Source of the DNA: a virus
Length of the DNA stretch: 52,908 bases
Reading direction: 5' to 3' (one strand)
IMG/VR virus record: IMGVR_UViG_3300048547_000520
Coordinates: 1-52,908 of that record
A program made the position numbers and the translations under genes. This document shows positions 1-7,282 of this stretch, piece by piece; position 1 is the first letter of the stretch, and each line of letters starts with the position of its first letter. The notes beneath the pieces were generated by a model, which saw only the letters and a program-made list of their open reading frames with translations, was not told the DNA's origin and searched no databases.

Positions 1-405
1 AAGTTATTCAAAGAAGGTATCATAAACCCATCTAATTATTTCGATAAAGACCTATTAGAAACAGATATAGGTGAACACGATATTTACGAAGGACGGCGAG
101 TTCCACTTGACATTCCCATGTTGGAAGGGGAAGAAAAAGATGTTGAGCTCAATAAGCCACAAAGAGGTGGTCCCAAAAAGTTCTATGTGTACGTGAAAGA
201 TGGGGATAAAGTCAAAAAAGTAACCTTTGGGGATACGTCCGGTTTGGCCGTAAACTTTGATGATAAAGAGGCACGCAAGTCTTTCGCAGCTCGCCACCAA
301 TGTCATTTAAAAAACGATAAAACTAAAGCTGGATATTGGTCTTGCCGTTTACCTCGATATGCGAATGAATTAGGATTAAAAAATGGGGGCTCGTTCTTTT
401 GGTAA
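1..405 (+). CDS. Conserved small phage protein, 5' end outside window
   Basis: The frame is open from base 1 to the stop at 403-405, so this is the C-terminal 134 residues of a longer protein; a methionine at 118 is internal and not needed as a start. The C-terminal half holds KKFYVYVKDG, a short basic linker, FAARHQC and YWSCRLPRYA. I recognise this pattern as a small family common in large tailed phages, usually of unknown function and sometimes near virion genes. The two Cys and His residues could bind metal, but this is inference. The next gene overlaps it by 7 bases, suggesting translational coupling. Confidence 0.7.
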   Translation, partial: KLFKEGIINPSNYFDKDLLETDIGEHDIYEGRRVPLDIPMLEGEEKDVELNKPQRGGPKKFYVYVKDGDKVKKVTFGDTSGLAVNFDDKEARKSFAARHQCHLKNDKTKAGYWSCRLPRYANELGLKNGGSFFW

Positions 406-674
406 AACCATATTATGATGAACACTTGACTGATAACCAATGGATAAGAATATTTAACCCGTATAATACAACAAACGATGATTATGTTTGGCACAGAGAT
501 AAGCATAATAGGGTGTTTACAGTTTTAGACGGGGACGATTGGAAAATACAATTTGATGATGAACTGCCTACTGTTATAAATAAACGTGATACAATAGAAA
601 TACCTAAAATGGTTTATCACAGGATTATACCTGGAAGAAACAAGTTAAGGATAATAATAAATGAAGACGTTTAA
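399..674 (+). CDS. Small cupin-like protein
   Basis: A 91-residue protein. The second half reads like a small beta-barrel of the cupin type: WKIQFDDELP, a short DTIEIPKMVYH segment (IP...H as in cupin motif 2) and a closing strand LRIIINED. N-terminal residues DYVWHRDKHNR resemble a family seen next to virion-associated small genes in marine T4-like phages. Function is unknown; the cupin call is a fold-level inference. It overlaps both neighbours (7 and 14 bases), so it belongs to the same transcript. Confidence 0.6.
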   Translation: MVKPYYDEHLTDNQWIRIFNPYNTTNDDYVWHRDKHNRVFTVLDGDDWKIQFDDELPTVINKRDTIEIPKMVYHRIIPGRNKLRIIINEDV

Positions 675-1038
675 ATCACATATGACTGAGCACGAGATGC
701 AGCTCGCACTCGTATGGGAACATATGCACGAAGAAAATATTGACCCAGATGATTTAACTGAAGAAGAGTTAAATGAAATCATCGGTAAAGTAATCGGTGG
801 TGCTGCAAAACTTGCGGCTAAAGGTATACGTCGTGGTCTTGTTAATAAACAAGGAAACCTTAGGGTTTCTCGCGCTGGGCGTAACGATGCAAGACAGGCA
901 AAAGCTGACGCATTTAAACGTAAACAAAAAGAATTGAAACGCGCAACCGATACTCGTAATGATCTTAAAAAAGCAAGATCCGATTATCAAGCGGCTCGCA
1001 AACAAGCAAGACAATCTAGACAACAATCTAATCCATAA
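661..1038 (+). CDS. Hypothetical basic coiled-coil protein
   Basis: A 125-residue protein that I do not recognise as a named family. The N-terminus (MKTFKSHM then acidic helices) resembles the opening of several T4-like capsid-associated proteins, including the 297-residue gene at 37286-38179. The centre has a small-residue segment IGGAAKLAAKG, and the last 60 residues are strongly basic and helical (many K, R, Q, A), suited to DNA or core binding. A role in the prohead core or as an internal head protein is inference only. Confidence 0.55.
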   Translation: MKTFKSHMTEHEMQLALVWEHMHEENIDPDDLTEEELNEIIGKVIGGAAKLAAKGIRRGLVNKQGNLRVSRAGRNDARQAKADAFKRKQKELKRATDTRNDLKKARSDYQAARKQARQSRQQSNP

Positions 1039-1052
1039 AAAAGGAAAACACA

Positions 1053-1247
1053 ATGGACTTTGCATCATCATTTAAATCCAAGTTGTTGGATGCTTTGGAA
1101 GAAAAGAAAATGGATCCAGTTGGACAAGCTGACGCCGACATTGATAACGATGGCGACGTAGACGGTTCTGATGAATATCTTCACAAGCGCCGTAAAGCAA
1201 TTAAAAAGGCTATGAAGGAAGAACAAGAACTTCGTGACGCCGATTAA
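1053..1247 (+). CDS. EF-hand-like mini protein
   Basis: A 64-residue protein with one calcium-loop-like motif, DADIDNDGDVDGSDEYL, at about residues 27-43. It matches the D-x-D-x-D-G core of EF-hand and dockerin loops. The C-terminal helix is basic then acidic (HKRRKAIKKAMKEEQ). The shine-dalgarno AAAGGAAA lies just upstream. Proteins like this occur among virion genes of marine T4-like phages; calcium binding is a motif-based inference. Confidence 0.65.
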   Translation: MDFASSFKSKLLDALEEKKMDPVGQADADIDNDGDVDGSDEYLHKRRKAIKKAMKEEQELRDAD

Positions 1248-1250
1248 GTT

Positions 1251-1259
1251 TATAAATAA
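1251..1259 (+). promoter_or_regulatory. T4-type late promoter
   Basis: TATAAATAA, the consensus late element read by gp55-type phage sigma factors, lies 33 bases before the start of the 1292 gene in an otherwise short intergenic gap. Confidence 0.7.
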
Positions 1260-1291
1260 ATCAAGAAACCCAAATAAGGAGATATAAAAAA

Positions 1292-1594
1292 ATGGCACTT
1301 TGGGGAAAAACCGATACATTAGCCGACGTTCCAAAATGGTTGGAAGACGACGCGGCAAATACAAACAAATCAAATGATCGCGACAACGCAATCTTTGTTG
1401 ATCTTACTGAGGCTGGCGTTGCTGCTAACCGTGCTAAAGGTATTACTGGTCCGGGCTGGTGGTTATACCACACAGATGGCGGGCGCCACCATGCAGAATG
1501 CTTAGTACCAATGAAAGTTTCTCAATCAGACGCTGGAGACGCTGGTGTAACAGGTAATACTGCAATTGAAGATACTATTGTAGCTGACACATAA
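1292..1594 (+). CDS. Conserved T4-like phage protein with GPGWWLY motif
   Basis: A 100-residue protein beginning MALWGKTD, followed by FVDLTEAGVAANRAKG and GPGWWLYHT, then a His-rich RHHAECLV segment. This arrangement is well known in marine T4-like phages, where it occurs as one or several copies and is thought to be virion-associated. The molecular role is unknown. A late promoter and AAGGAGAT ribosome site precede it, consistent with late, abundant synthesis. Confidence 0.65.
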   Translation: MALWGKTDTLADVPKWLEDDAANTNKSNDRDNAIFVDLTEAGVAANRAKGITGPGWWLYHTDGGRHHAECLVPMKVSQSDAGDAGVTGNTAIEDTIVADT

Positions 1595-1611
1595 AGTAAA
1601 GAAAATATAAT

Positions 1612-1986
1612 ATGAAATTAACAGAATCAACCTTTCTGTTATTTGCATCTAAATATTACGACAATCCGCAATGCTCCGATGTATCAGAGTTTGAGGAAGA
1701 CTTAAAACGGTTTCAATATTTACGCAAATTATTTGGAAGATACAGACAAGATAATGATTTGAAAGAAAGGTTGATTCTAAACCACTTGATAATTATCTAT
1801 AATATGTTTGGGCCTGAGGCAACACATATGCTATTCATGAAACTCGAAGAATATCATGAGTATATTAAGCCGTTTGTTGAATACTTAAACTACATGCCTA
1901 TAGAAGTAATATATGACGATCGTATAATAGGTAAAGACAATATTATATCTGATTCAGTTATAGAAGAAAAACTTAAAGGAATATGA
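1612..1986 (+). CDS. Conserved hypothetical protein (DLKERLILNH family)
   Basis: A 124-residue, mostly helical protein. The core FEEDLKRFQYLRKLF ... DLKERLILNHLIIIYNMFG recalls a family conserved in marine T4-like phages with no assigned function. It sits 17 bases after the preceding gene and 4 bases before the next one, in a run of probable late genes. No signal peptide or membrane segment is evident. Confidence 0.6.
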   Translation: MKLTESTFLLFASKYYDNPQCSDVSEFEEDLKRFQYLRKLFGRYRQDNDLKERLILNHLIIIYNMFGPEATHMLFMKLEEYHEYIKPFVEYLNYMPIEVIYDDRIIGKDNIISDSVIEEKLKGI

Positions 1987-1990
1987 TCTT

Positions 1991-2926
1991 ATGATCGTTG
2001 ATTTATTTTTAGTATACCAATTCATCCGTCGCCTTGCGACTCCATTTAATAAATGGGAAGCATATAAACTTGGCATCATTGATGAAAAAGGTAAGGTCCT
2101 AATTAAATCAAAAGATTTTACTAAGGCCGCTCAACGTAAAGCGTGGGGCGTCTTTGATAGGATGATAGCCAATCTTAAAAAGTTGTTGGCTAAAGTACCT
2201 GGGGGTAGTTCTAGGTTTGCATCTTATGCTGCAGCCTTGTTTCTAATCAAAGAATATAAACATTTTACTGATGAAACTACTCTTACAGAAGAATTGACTG
2301 ATAAACAATTAGATGAATCAATACAATTATTTTATAGTAGATATACTCATTATACCACACTTGCAGAAGATGTCAATGGTTTAAATGAAAAGGCTGAACT
2401 TTTTTTAGAAAAGTTAAAAGCATCTGATGATATGGGCGATTGGATTGACGACTTTTACAAATCAGACGCTCCTCAGTTTAAAGGCAAGTCAAAAGAAAAA
2501 CGCCGTCAAATGGCAATTGCTGCCAAGTTGGCGGTTGATGAATCATTAGAAGAAGCTGCCGCTCCGCGTTGGAAAAAAGCTGGACCTAATGGCGAAATAC
2601 AAGCTACTATTGGTGGTAAGAAATATCAAATCGAAAAATCTTTAGATAGTAACGAACGCCATAAAGGCGAATGGAAAGTTATGGTTTGGGATAAACGTAG
2701 AGGCAGTTGGGAGTGGGAAACCACCGAGTATGGTAAAGCCAACGCTAAAGATTGGATTATGGATAGATTAAAAGAAGATACGCCAGTTAATAACGTCGGA
2801 GATGGAAATATCGCAGGTATGGATGGTACTGCCATGTCAAAAGCTGCTCAGAAAAAATGGACATCTAAAAATAAAAGTAAAAAGCGTAAAACACTGAGAA
2901 ATATTATTAATGGAGAAACTTTATGA
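1991..2926 (+). CDS. Probable virion-associated protein
   Basis: A 311-residue protein. The N-terminal 100 residues (LVYQFIRRLATPFNKWEAYKLG opening, basic, helical) match a family found near structural genes of T4-like phages. Near the C-terminus lies NNVGDGNIAGMDG; similar NNVG-x-GNIAG segments occur in several phage virion proteins. The middle KGKSKEKRRQMAIAAKL is a recurring motif in marine phage internal proteins. Exact role unknown. It overlaps the endolysin gene by 4 bases (ATGA), so the two are translationally coupled. Confidence 0.55.
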   Translation: MIVDLFLVYQFIRRLATPFNKWEAYKLGIIDEKGKVLIKSKDFTKAAQRKAWGVFDRMIANLKKLLAKVPGGSSRFASYAAALFLIKEYKHFTDETTLTEELTDKQLDESIQLFYSRYTHYTTLAEDVNGLNEKAELFLEKLKASDDMGDWIDDFYKSDAPQFKGKSKEKRRQMAIAAKLAVDESLEEAAAPRWKKAGPNGEIQATIGGKKYQIEKSLDSNERHKGEWKVMVWDKRRGSWEWETTEYGKANAKDWIMDRLKEDTPVNNVGDGNIAGMDGTAMSKAAQKKWTSKNKSKKRKTLRNIINGETL

Positions 2927-3777
2927 TTACATTAGAACAATTTAGCGCAATGATCCCAAAGAATAAGGACCCCGAGTCTTGGTATGATGCCGCGGTTCCT
3001 ATGTTTGAAAAATACGAAATTAATACAACAAACCGATTAGCAGGTTTCATGGCTCAATGCGCTCATGAGTCTTTAGACTTTACGAGACTTGAAGAAAATT
3101 TAAACTACAGCGAAAAAGCGTTAAACGGAGTGTTTGGTCGTTATTTCGGAAAGGGTAAAAGAAATGCTAAAGAGTATGCGCGCAAACCTGAAAAAATTGC
3201 AAACTATGTTTACCAAGATGAATTCCGCAGCAAACGAGGCGCTATGGGCAACACCACTGCCGGTGATGGGTGGAGATTTAGGGGCCGCGGCATTAAGCAA
3301 CTTACAGGTAGAAACAATTATACAGCGTTTGGAAAATCAGTCGGCATGTCCGCCGAAGAAGCAGCAGACTACGTTGCAACCGAACGAGGAGCACTAGAGT
3401 CAGCATGTTGGTTTTGGGCAACAAACAAACTAGACAAATGGGCTGATAAAGGTGACATCAAAGGATTAACTAAAAAGATTAATGGTGGTACTATTGGGCT
3501 TGAAGATCGTACTCGTCGTTGGGAAGAAGCATTAGCTATTCTTGGCGGAAAAGTTTCAGCGCCAAAACCGGCAAAGAAATCTGCACCGGCAAAATCTCGT
3601 ACTTTGCGTAAAGGTATGAAAGGCGACGATGTTGCTAAAATGCAAAAAGCCTTAGGTATTACTGCAGATGGAGATTTTGGGTTTGGTACGCAAACATCAG
3701 TCAAAAAATGGCAAAAACTTAATGGTTTAGTAGCAGACGGTATTGTAGGACCGGCAACCCAAGCCAAAATGTTTTAA
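2923..3777 (+). CDS. GH19-type endolysin with peptidoglycan-binding domain
   Basis: A 284-residue cell-wall hydrolase. Residues 1-210 are a glycoside hydrolase family 19 (chitinase-like lysozyme) domain: AQCAHES with the probable catalytic Glu49, followed by EENLNYS at 57-63, then the core motifs YFGKGKRNA, GWRFRGRGIKQLTGRNNY and WFWATNKLD. A linker rich in P, A and K (about 213-224) leads to a C-terminal PG_binding_1 repeat ending GIVGPATQAKM. GH19 endolysins cleave the glycan strand of peptidoglycan. No signal peptide is present, so release would need a holin. The spanin genes lie 260 bases downstream, giving a lysis cluster. Confidence 0.9.
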   Translation: MITLEQFSAMIPKNKDPESWYDAAVPMFEKYEINTTNRLAGFMAQCAHESLDFTRLEENLNYSEKALNGVFGRYFGKGKRNAKEYARKPEKIANYVYQDEFRSKRGAMGNTTAGDGWRFRGRGIKQLTGRNNYTAFGKSVGMSAEEAADYVATERGALESACWFWATNKLDKWADKGDIKGLTKKINGGTIGLEDRTRRWEEALAILGGKVSAPKPAKKSAPAKSRTLRKGMKGDDVAKMQKALGITADGDFGFGTQTSVKKWQKLNGLVADGIVGPATQAKMF

Positions 3778-3818
3778 TTAATAAATAATACACAGATAAC
3801 TTAACAAGGAGAAAAAAC

Positions 3819-4034
3819 ATGTCTTTAGAAAAGATTGTTCAGGAAGCCGTCGAGGCACGTCCACTTGGTTTAAAAGAAGCGTTTGAAGAAGAAATGGAAA
3901 AACGCATTCTCGCCGCACTCGAAGAAAAAGCAACAGCTGCTATGATGGAAGCAGATGAGGATGACGACGAGGACGAAGATGATGAAGATCAGGACGACGA
4001 AGATGACGACGATGAGGATGAGGAAGAGGACTAA
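3819..4034 (+). CDS. gp67-like prohead core protein (acidic tail)
   Basis: A 71-residue protein with an amphipathic helical first half (EAFEEEMEKRILAALEEKA) and a last third made almost only of D and E. T4 gp67, a prohead core component, has the same size and design: a short helical region and a long acidic tail. In T4 and cyanophages gene 67 lies between 20 and 21, but here that slot holds other genes (37041-38179) and this candidate is on the other arm. AAGGAG ribosome site precedes it. The alternative is an unrelated acidic protein; call is by architecture. Confidence 0.5.
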   Translation: MSLEKIVQEAVEARPLGLKEAFEEEMEKRILAALEEKATAAMMEADEDDDEDEDDEDQDDEDDDDEDEEED

Positions 4035-4036
4035 GC

Positions 4037-4486
4037 TTGGCTAGACTCTATCTAATTTTAATCATATTAGGTATTTTAGGTGGTGGTGGTTTCGCGGCAA
4101 AATCATATTTTGATTGGTCCCAGGAAACTATCACCACTTTGCGTACAAACAATGTAAAACTTCAGGATGCTGCAGAAACTCTGCAAAACACTGTTGACCG
4201 AATGGTTGCGGATGCGGCACGGAATGAAGAACTAAATAAAAATTTAACTCAACAATTGCAACAATCGCAGGAGCATTTAACCAAACTTAGAGGGGTTTTT
4301 GCAAAAATTGATTTGACTATGGAAGCGCTCACTGATGCGCAAAATTTGGAGGAAAGGGTAAACAATGCAGTTGAAAAACTTATTGAAAGAATTGCCGACG
4401 AAACTGATCCTAATCCTAGTACCGCTGACGATGCTGACGGCGTGTCTGGGGAGGACTCCGGAGCCGACGGTAGTAACACAAACTGA
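4037..4486 (+). CDS. i-spanin (Rz-like inner-membrane subunit)
   Basis: A 149-residue protein starting at TTG with a strong GAGGAAGAGGA site just upstream, inside the end of the preceding gene. One N-terminal membrane segment (LYLILIILGILGGGGF, residues 4-19) is followed by a long periplasmic coiled coil (about 25-120) and a polar, acidic tail. This is the Rz i-spanin design: it spans the periplasm and, with the o-spanin, fuses inner and outer membranes at lysis. The o-spanin gene begins inside this gene in another frame, a hallmark of Rz/Rz1 pairs. Confidence 0.8.
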   Translation: MARLYLILIILGILGGGGFAAKSYFDWSQETITTLRTNNVKLQDAAETLQNTVDRMVADAARNEELNKNLTQQLQQSQEHLTKLRGVFAKIDLTMEALTDAQNLEERVNNAVEKLIERIADETDPNPSTADDADGVSGEDSGADGSNTN

Positions 4487-4745
4487 ATATGTAGAACAAA
4501 ATGTTCCAATTCAATCAAGGCCAGGTAAAGTAGATTTCCCACCAGTTGAGTGGTATGTTGTCACAGAAGAAAACCTTGATGAAAAAATCCAAGAATTAAA
4601 ATCAAGTACAGGAAACGTAGTATTTTTTGCTATATCCGCTAAAGGTTATGAAAACCTTGCAATTGGAATTGGTGATCTTAGAAGATATATAAAAGAGCAA
4701 CAAGCCATAATTGGCTATTATGAAGAGGCTTTAACAGATAAATAG
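4365..4745 (+). CDS. o-spanin (Rz1-like outer-membrane lipoprotein)
   Basis: A 126-residue lipoprotein. A signal peptide (KLILILVPLTMLTAC) ends in a perfect lipobox LTAC with Cys27 as the lipidated residue. Residue 28 onward is polar with proline-rich stretches, as in Rz1 proteins. The start ATG at 4365 lies within the i-spanin gene, overlapping it by 122 bases in another frame, and has its own GGAGGAAAGG site at 4348-4357. It extends well beyond the i-spanin stop, as in T4 PseT.2/PseT.3-type overlapping spanins. At 126 residues it is longer than lambda Rz1. Confidence 0.8.
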   Translation: MQLKNLLKELPTKLILILVPLTMLTACLGRTPEPTVVTQTEYVEQNVPIQSRPGKVDFPPVEWYVVTEENLDEKIQELKSSTGNVVFFAISAKGYENLAIGIGDLRRYIKEQQAIIGYYEEALTDK

Positions 4746-4778
4746 ATATTGACAAAATAATGCAACTGTGATAAAGTT

Positions 4779-4809
4779 AAGGGGTAATATGGTCATTGCC
4801 CCTTTTTTT
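4779..4809 (+). terminator. Rho-independent terminator after lysis genes
   Basis: AAGGGGTAAT pairs with ATTGCCCCTT across a short loop (one G-T pair), followed by a run of seven T. It closes the transcript carrying endolysin and spanins. Confidence 0.85.
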
Positions 4810-4874
4810 AATTGTAACAGTATGGAGTTCGCCACCAGCCTCCTAAACAAAAAAAGGCAAAAAAGGATAGTAAA

Positions 4875-5369
4875 TTGGCAAATATAAAGTCAAACTGGGA
4901 AACTGATATCGCTTTAATTAAATCAGATATCAAACAAATACAAAAGTTTTTTGCGCGTGTAGAAGATTCAATGGACGTCATGGTCGAGCTGTCAAAGAAT
5001 GTTGCAGTTCAGTCGGAAGTCATTGAAAATACTAAACAAAAGTTAGAAGATGTCGAAAGGCTTTGCGAAGAAACAAAGCGCACAGACGAATTAAGAATGA
5101 ATGTCCTTTCATCTCGCCTCGAAGAGTATAGACGCTCTTCAAGATACGATCATCAGAGGTTGGCAGATCATAACGCATCCAAAAGAAGTGATAACGTTAA
5201 AGAAATATTAGATAAAATCGACAACATGGAAAAAGCAGTACATCAAAGAATTAATGACCAGCAGAAAAAGATTAATCATCTTGAAAACTGGCGTTATTAT
5301 ATGATGGGTGTTGGTGCCGTTGTTGTAGTTTTGTTAGCGAGGGTAAATTGGCCTACATTATTTGGTTGA
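4875..5369 (+). CDS. XhlA-like tail-anchored coiled-coil membrane protein
   Basis: A 164-residue protein starting at TTG with AAAAGGAT upstream. It is a long coiled coil (about 1-138) ending in HLENWRYYMMGVG and one C-terminal membrane segment (VVVVLLARV). The order coiled coil, W-R-x-Y, glycine-rich membrane helix recalls XhlA-type lysis accessory proteins and other tail-anchored phage proteins, although XhlA is usually about half this length. Its place directly after the endolysin-spanin block supports a membrane role in lysis or its timing; this is inference. Confidence 0.6.
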   Translation: MANIKSNWETDIALIKSDIKQIQKFFARVEDSMDVMVELSKNVAVQSEVIENTKQKLEDVERLCEETKRTDELRMNVLSSRLEEYRRSSRYDHQRLADHNASKRSDNVKEILDKIDNMEKAVHQRINDQQKKINHLENWRYYMMGVGAVVVVLLARVNWPTLFG

Positions 5370-5394
5370 CATTTGGGCCTGATCCAATTATAAT
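5366..5394 (+). promoter_or_regulatory. Early sigma70-type promoter (perfect consensus)
   Basis: TTGACA at 5366-5371 and TATAAT at 5389-5394 with a 17-base spacer. The TGA stop of the preceding gene lies inside the -35 box. It drives the primase gene at 5428. Confidence 0.85.
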
Positions 5395-5427
5395 TTAATA
5401 ATATGGAATCAGATTGAGCTTTTTATT

Positions 5428-6432
5428 ATGGTAGATTTTACAGAACTAAAGTATGCACAAATGCTATCTGGGCGTTTGGAAAACTTTAGGATACGTAACA
5501 CAAATCCTTACAAAATTAACTTTCGGTGCCCGGTTTGTGGGGACTCCCAGAAGTCACGGTCTAAAAGCCGTGGATGGCTTCTAGAGTCCAAGAATGCGTT
5601 TCATTATTACTGCCACAACTGTGGAGCCAGCCAAGGTTTTTCGTTCTTTTTAAAGAGCATAGATCAGCTACTGTATAATGATTACGTTGCTGAAAAGTTT
5701 ATGGCTAATACTTCAATAAAAGACTCGGAACCTGACGCGAATCAGTTTAAGACTGAAGTTCCAAAGTTTAATAAAACTAATCCTTTATCAAAAATTAAAA
5801 AGGTAAGCCAACTTAAATACGACCATCCTATTAAGAAATATATTGAAAAGCGTAAGATACCAACTAAACACCATTACCGTTTATATTTTGCAAAAAAGTT
5901 TAAAACATGGATTAACGAAATTATTCCCAACAAATTTGAAAACGTCGGTAAAGACGAGCCGCGATTGGTAATACCTTTCTTGGATCAACACGGTAAATGT
6001 TTTGGCGTATCTGCTCGTGGTTTTGATCCTAAGGGGATTAGATATATAACTATAATGTTTGATGAAAGGCCGAAGATTTTTGGTCTTGACACAGTTAACT
6101 TTGCCCAACCTTATTATATCGTTGAAGGCGCTATAGACAGTTTCTTTCTTGAAAACGCTATTGCTATGAACGGTGCTGAAGGTAACGGTAACGCGGCTGG
6201 AGATAACGCAATATATGTGTTTGACGCAGAACCAAGAAATAAAGAAATACACAAAAGAATGGAAAAGGTTATTAAAGCAGGCTACAAGGTTTGCATATGG
6301 CCAACTGATGTTCCAGGTAAAGATATTAATGAAATCTATTTAGCAGGACTTGATCCTGAAAAGTTGATTGAAGATAACACTTACCAAGGATTACAAGCAG
6401 AATTGAAACTCAGCGCATGGCGCAAATCATAA
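5428..6432 (+). CDS. DNA primase (T4 gp61 type)
   Basis: A 334-residue DnaG-type primase that makes RNA primers for lagging-strand synthesis with the gp41 helicase. A zinc ribbon lies at the N-terminus (C34-P-V-C37 and C62-H-N-C65). The TOPRIM core follows in the second half: YYIVEGAIDSFF with the conserved Glu, then IYVFDAEPRN with the Asp motif, and WPTDVPGKDINE. Length matches T4 gp61 (about 340). It has its own early promoter, and the ThyX gene starts 9 bases downstream. Confidence 0.88.
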   Translation: MVDFTELKYAQMLSGRLENFRIRNTNPYKINFRCPVCGDSQKSRSKSRGWLLESKNAFHYYCHNCGASQGFSFFLKSIDQLLYNDYVAEKFMANTSIKDSEPDANQFKTEVPKFNKTNPLSKIKKVSQLKYDHPIKKYIEKRKIPTKHHYRLYFAKKFKTWINEIIPNKFENVGKDEPRLVIPFLDQHGKCFGVSARGFDPKGIRYITIMFDERPKIFGLDTVNFAQPYYIVEGAIDSFFLENAIAMNGAEGNGNAAGDNAIYVFDAEPRNKEIHKRMEKVIKAGYKVCIWPTDVPGKDINEIYLAGLDPEKLIEDNTYQGLQAELKLSAWRKS

Positions 6433-6441
6433 GGATATAAA

Positions 6442-7104
6442 ATGCAAGTTAGATTAATCGGATATACTCAACCGGCTACAGGAGAAATCATCGGATTGGA
6501 TGATGTTCAAGATATGATTGCGTATTGTGCAAGAGTATCAAACCCAAGCAACCAATTGAACCAAGAAACTGCTCCTAAACTTTTGGCGTACCTTGCTAAA
6601 CATGCACATTGGTCACCGTTTGAAATGGCAAATGCTACTATGGAAATTGAAACAACTCGTGATATTGCACGTCAGATGTTACGTCACCGTTCTTTTGCTT
6701 TTCAAGAATTTAGTCAACGATACGCAGATCCTGCTCTTATGGGTAACCAATTTGTATTACGCGAAGCGCGTTTGCAAGATACTAAAAATCGCCAAAACAG
6801 TATTGCCAATGATGACGAACGTTTGCAAATGTTGTGGGACTCAAAACAAGGTGAAGTTATTCGTGCTGCAGAAGCTGCATATAAATGGGCAATTGAAAAT
6901 GGTATCGCTAAAGAACAGGCTCGAGCAGTTTTACCTGAAGGTAATACTATTAGTCGTTTGTATATGCAAGGATCTATTCGGTCTTGGATCCATTACATTG
7001 AGTTGCGCGCGTCAAATGGTACTCAGCAAGAACATATGGATATTGCGTCTGAATGCGCAAAGGCTATATCCAAAATATTCCCGTTAATTGATACCTATGT
7101 TTAA
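6442..7104 (+). CDS. thyX: FAD-dependent thymidylate synthase ThyX
   Basis: A 220-residue flavin-dependent thymidylate synthase that methylates dUMP to dTMP using methylene-tetrahydrofolate and NADPH. The ThyX signature is at 81-94 (RHRSFAFQEFSQRY); the usual Ser in the middle is Ala, and the usual Asn is Gln, a variation I have seen in phage ThyX proteins. Downstream motifs EQARAVLPEG and RSWIHYIELR are also typical and carry dUMP-binding Arg residues. It stands between primase and the ribonucleotide reductase genes, forming a DNA precursor block. Confidence 0.93.
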   Translation: MQVRLIGYTQPATGEIIGLDDVQDMIAYCARVSNPSNQLNQETAPKLLAYLAKHAHWSPFEMANATMEIETTRDIARQMLRHRSFAFQEFSQRYADPALMGNQFVLREARLQDTKNRQNSIANDDERLQMLWDSKQGEVIRAAEAAYKWAIENGIAKEQARAVLPEGNTISRLYMQGSIRSWIHYIELRASNGTQQEHMDIASECAKAISKIFPLIDTYV

Positions 7105-7204
7105 AAATAAAAATAAAAAAAGTTTAAATATTGCCCAAAAACAGAAACCTAAATGAATAAATATCCCTACAATTTGACATCTATAGTTAAAGAATATCCC
7201 TTAG

Positions 7205-7220
7205 CCACAATATATTGATC
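7205..7220 (+). promoter_or_regulatory. NrdR-box-like site before nrdB
   Basis: CCACAATATATTGATC matches 12 of 16 positions of the bacterial NrdR box (ACACWATATATWGTGT), including the core CACAATATATTG. It lies 59 bases before nrdB and includes TATATT, the same -10 used by the early promoters of this phage, although the matching -35 is weak. A second box at the usual three-turn spacing was not found. The surrounding 174-base gap (7105-7278) holds no gene longer than 21 codons. Confidence 0.4.
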
Positions 7221-7243
7221 CGATTAAGTCGGGAGGTATATCT

Positions 7244-7282
7244 TTGGCTTTAGCACAAACACATAAGAAAGAGGACCGATGA
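7244..7282 (+). CDS. Possible 12-codon leader ORF coupled to nrdB
   Basis: TTG start at 7244, 8 bases after a GGGAGG ribosome site, encodes MALAQTHKKEDR and stops at a TGA overlapping the nrdB start (ATGATG). A small hairpin CCGA-TTAAG-TCGG lies just before the ribosome site. It may be a translational coupling device or a chance; nrdB has its own AAAGAGGA site. Confidence 0.25.
   Translation: MALAQTHKKEDR

Noticed and set aside
4749-4777. TTGACA with 17-base spacer and TAAAGT before the lysis terminator
   Set aside because: The -10 is poor and transcription would start inside the terminator hairpin, so it is unlikely to work.
4815-4850. GGAGTTCGCCACCAGCCTCC considered as part of a tRNA
   Set aside because: No cloverleaf, acceptor stem or T-loop can be formed around it.
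6593-7087. Long open frame inside thyX on the same strand
   Set aside because: Out of frame with a clear ThyX, odd composition, no ribosome site; a shadow frame.
7174-7179. TTGACA in the nrdB leader
   Set aside because: No acceptable -10 at 16-18 bases; kept only as background to the NrdR-like site.
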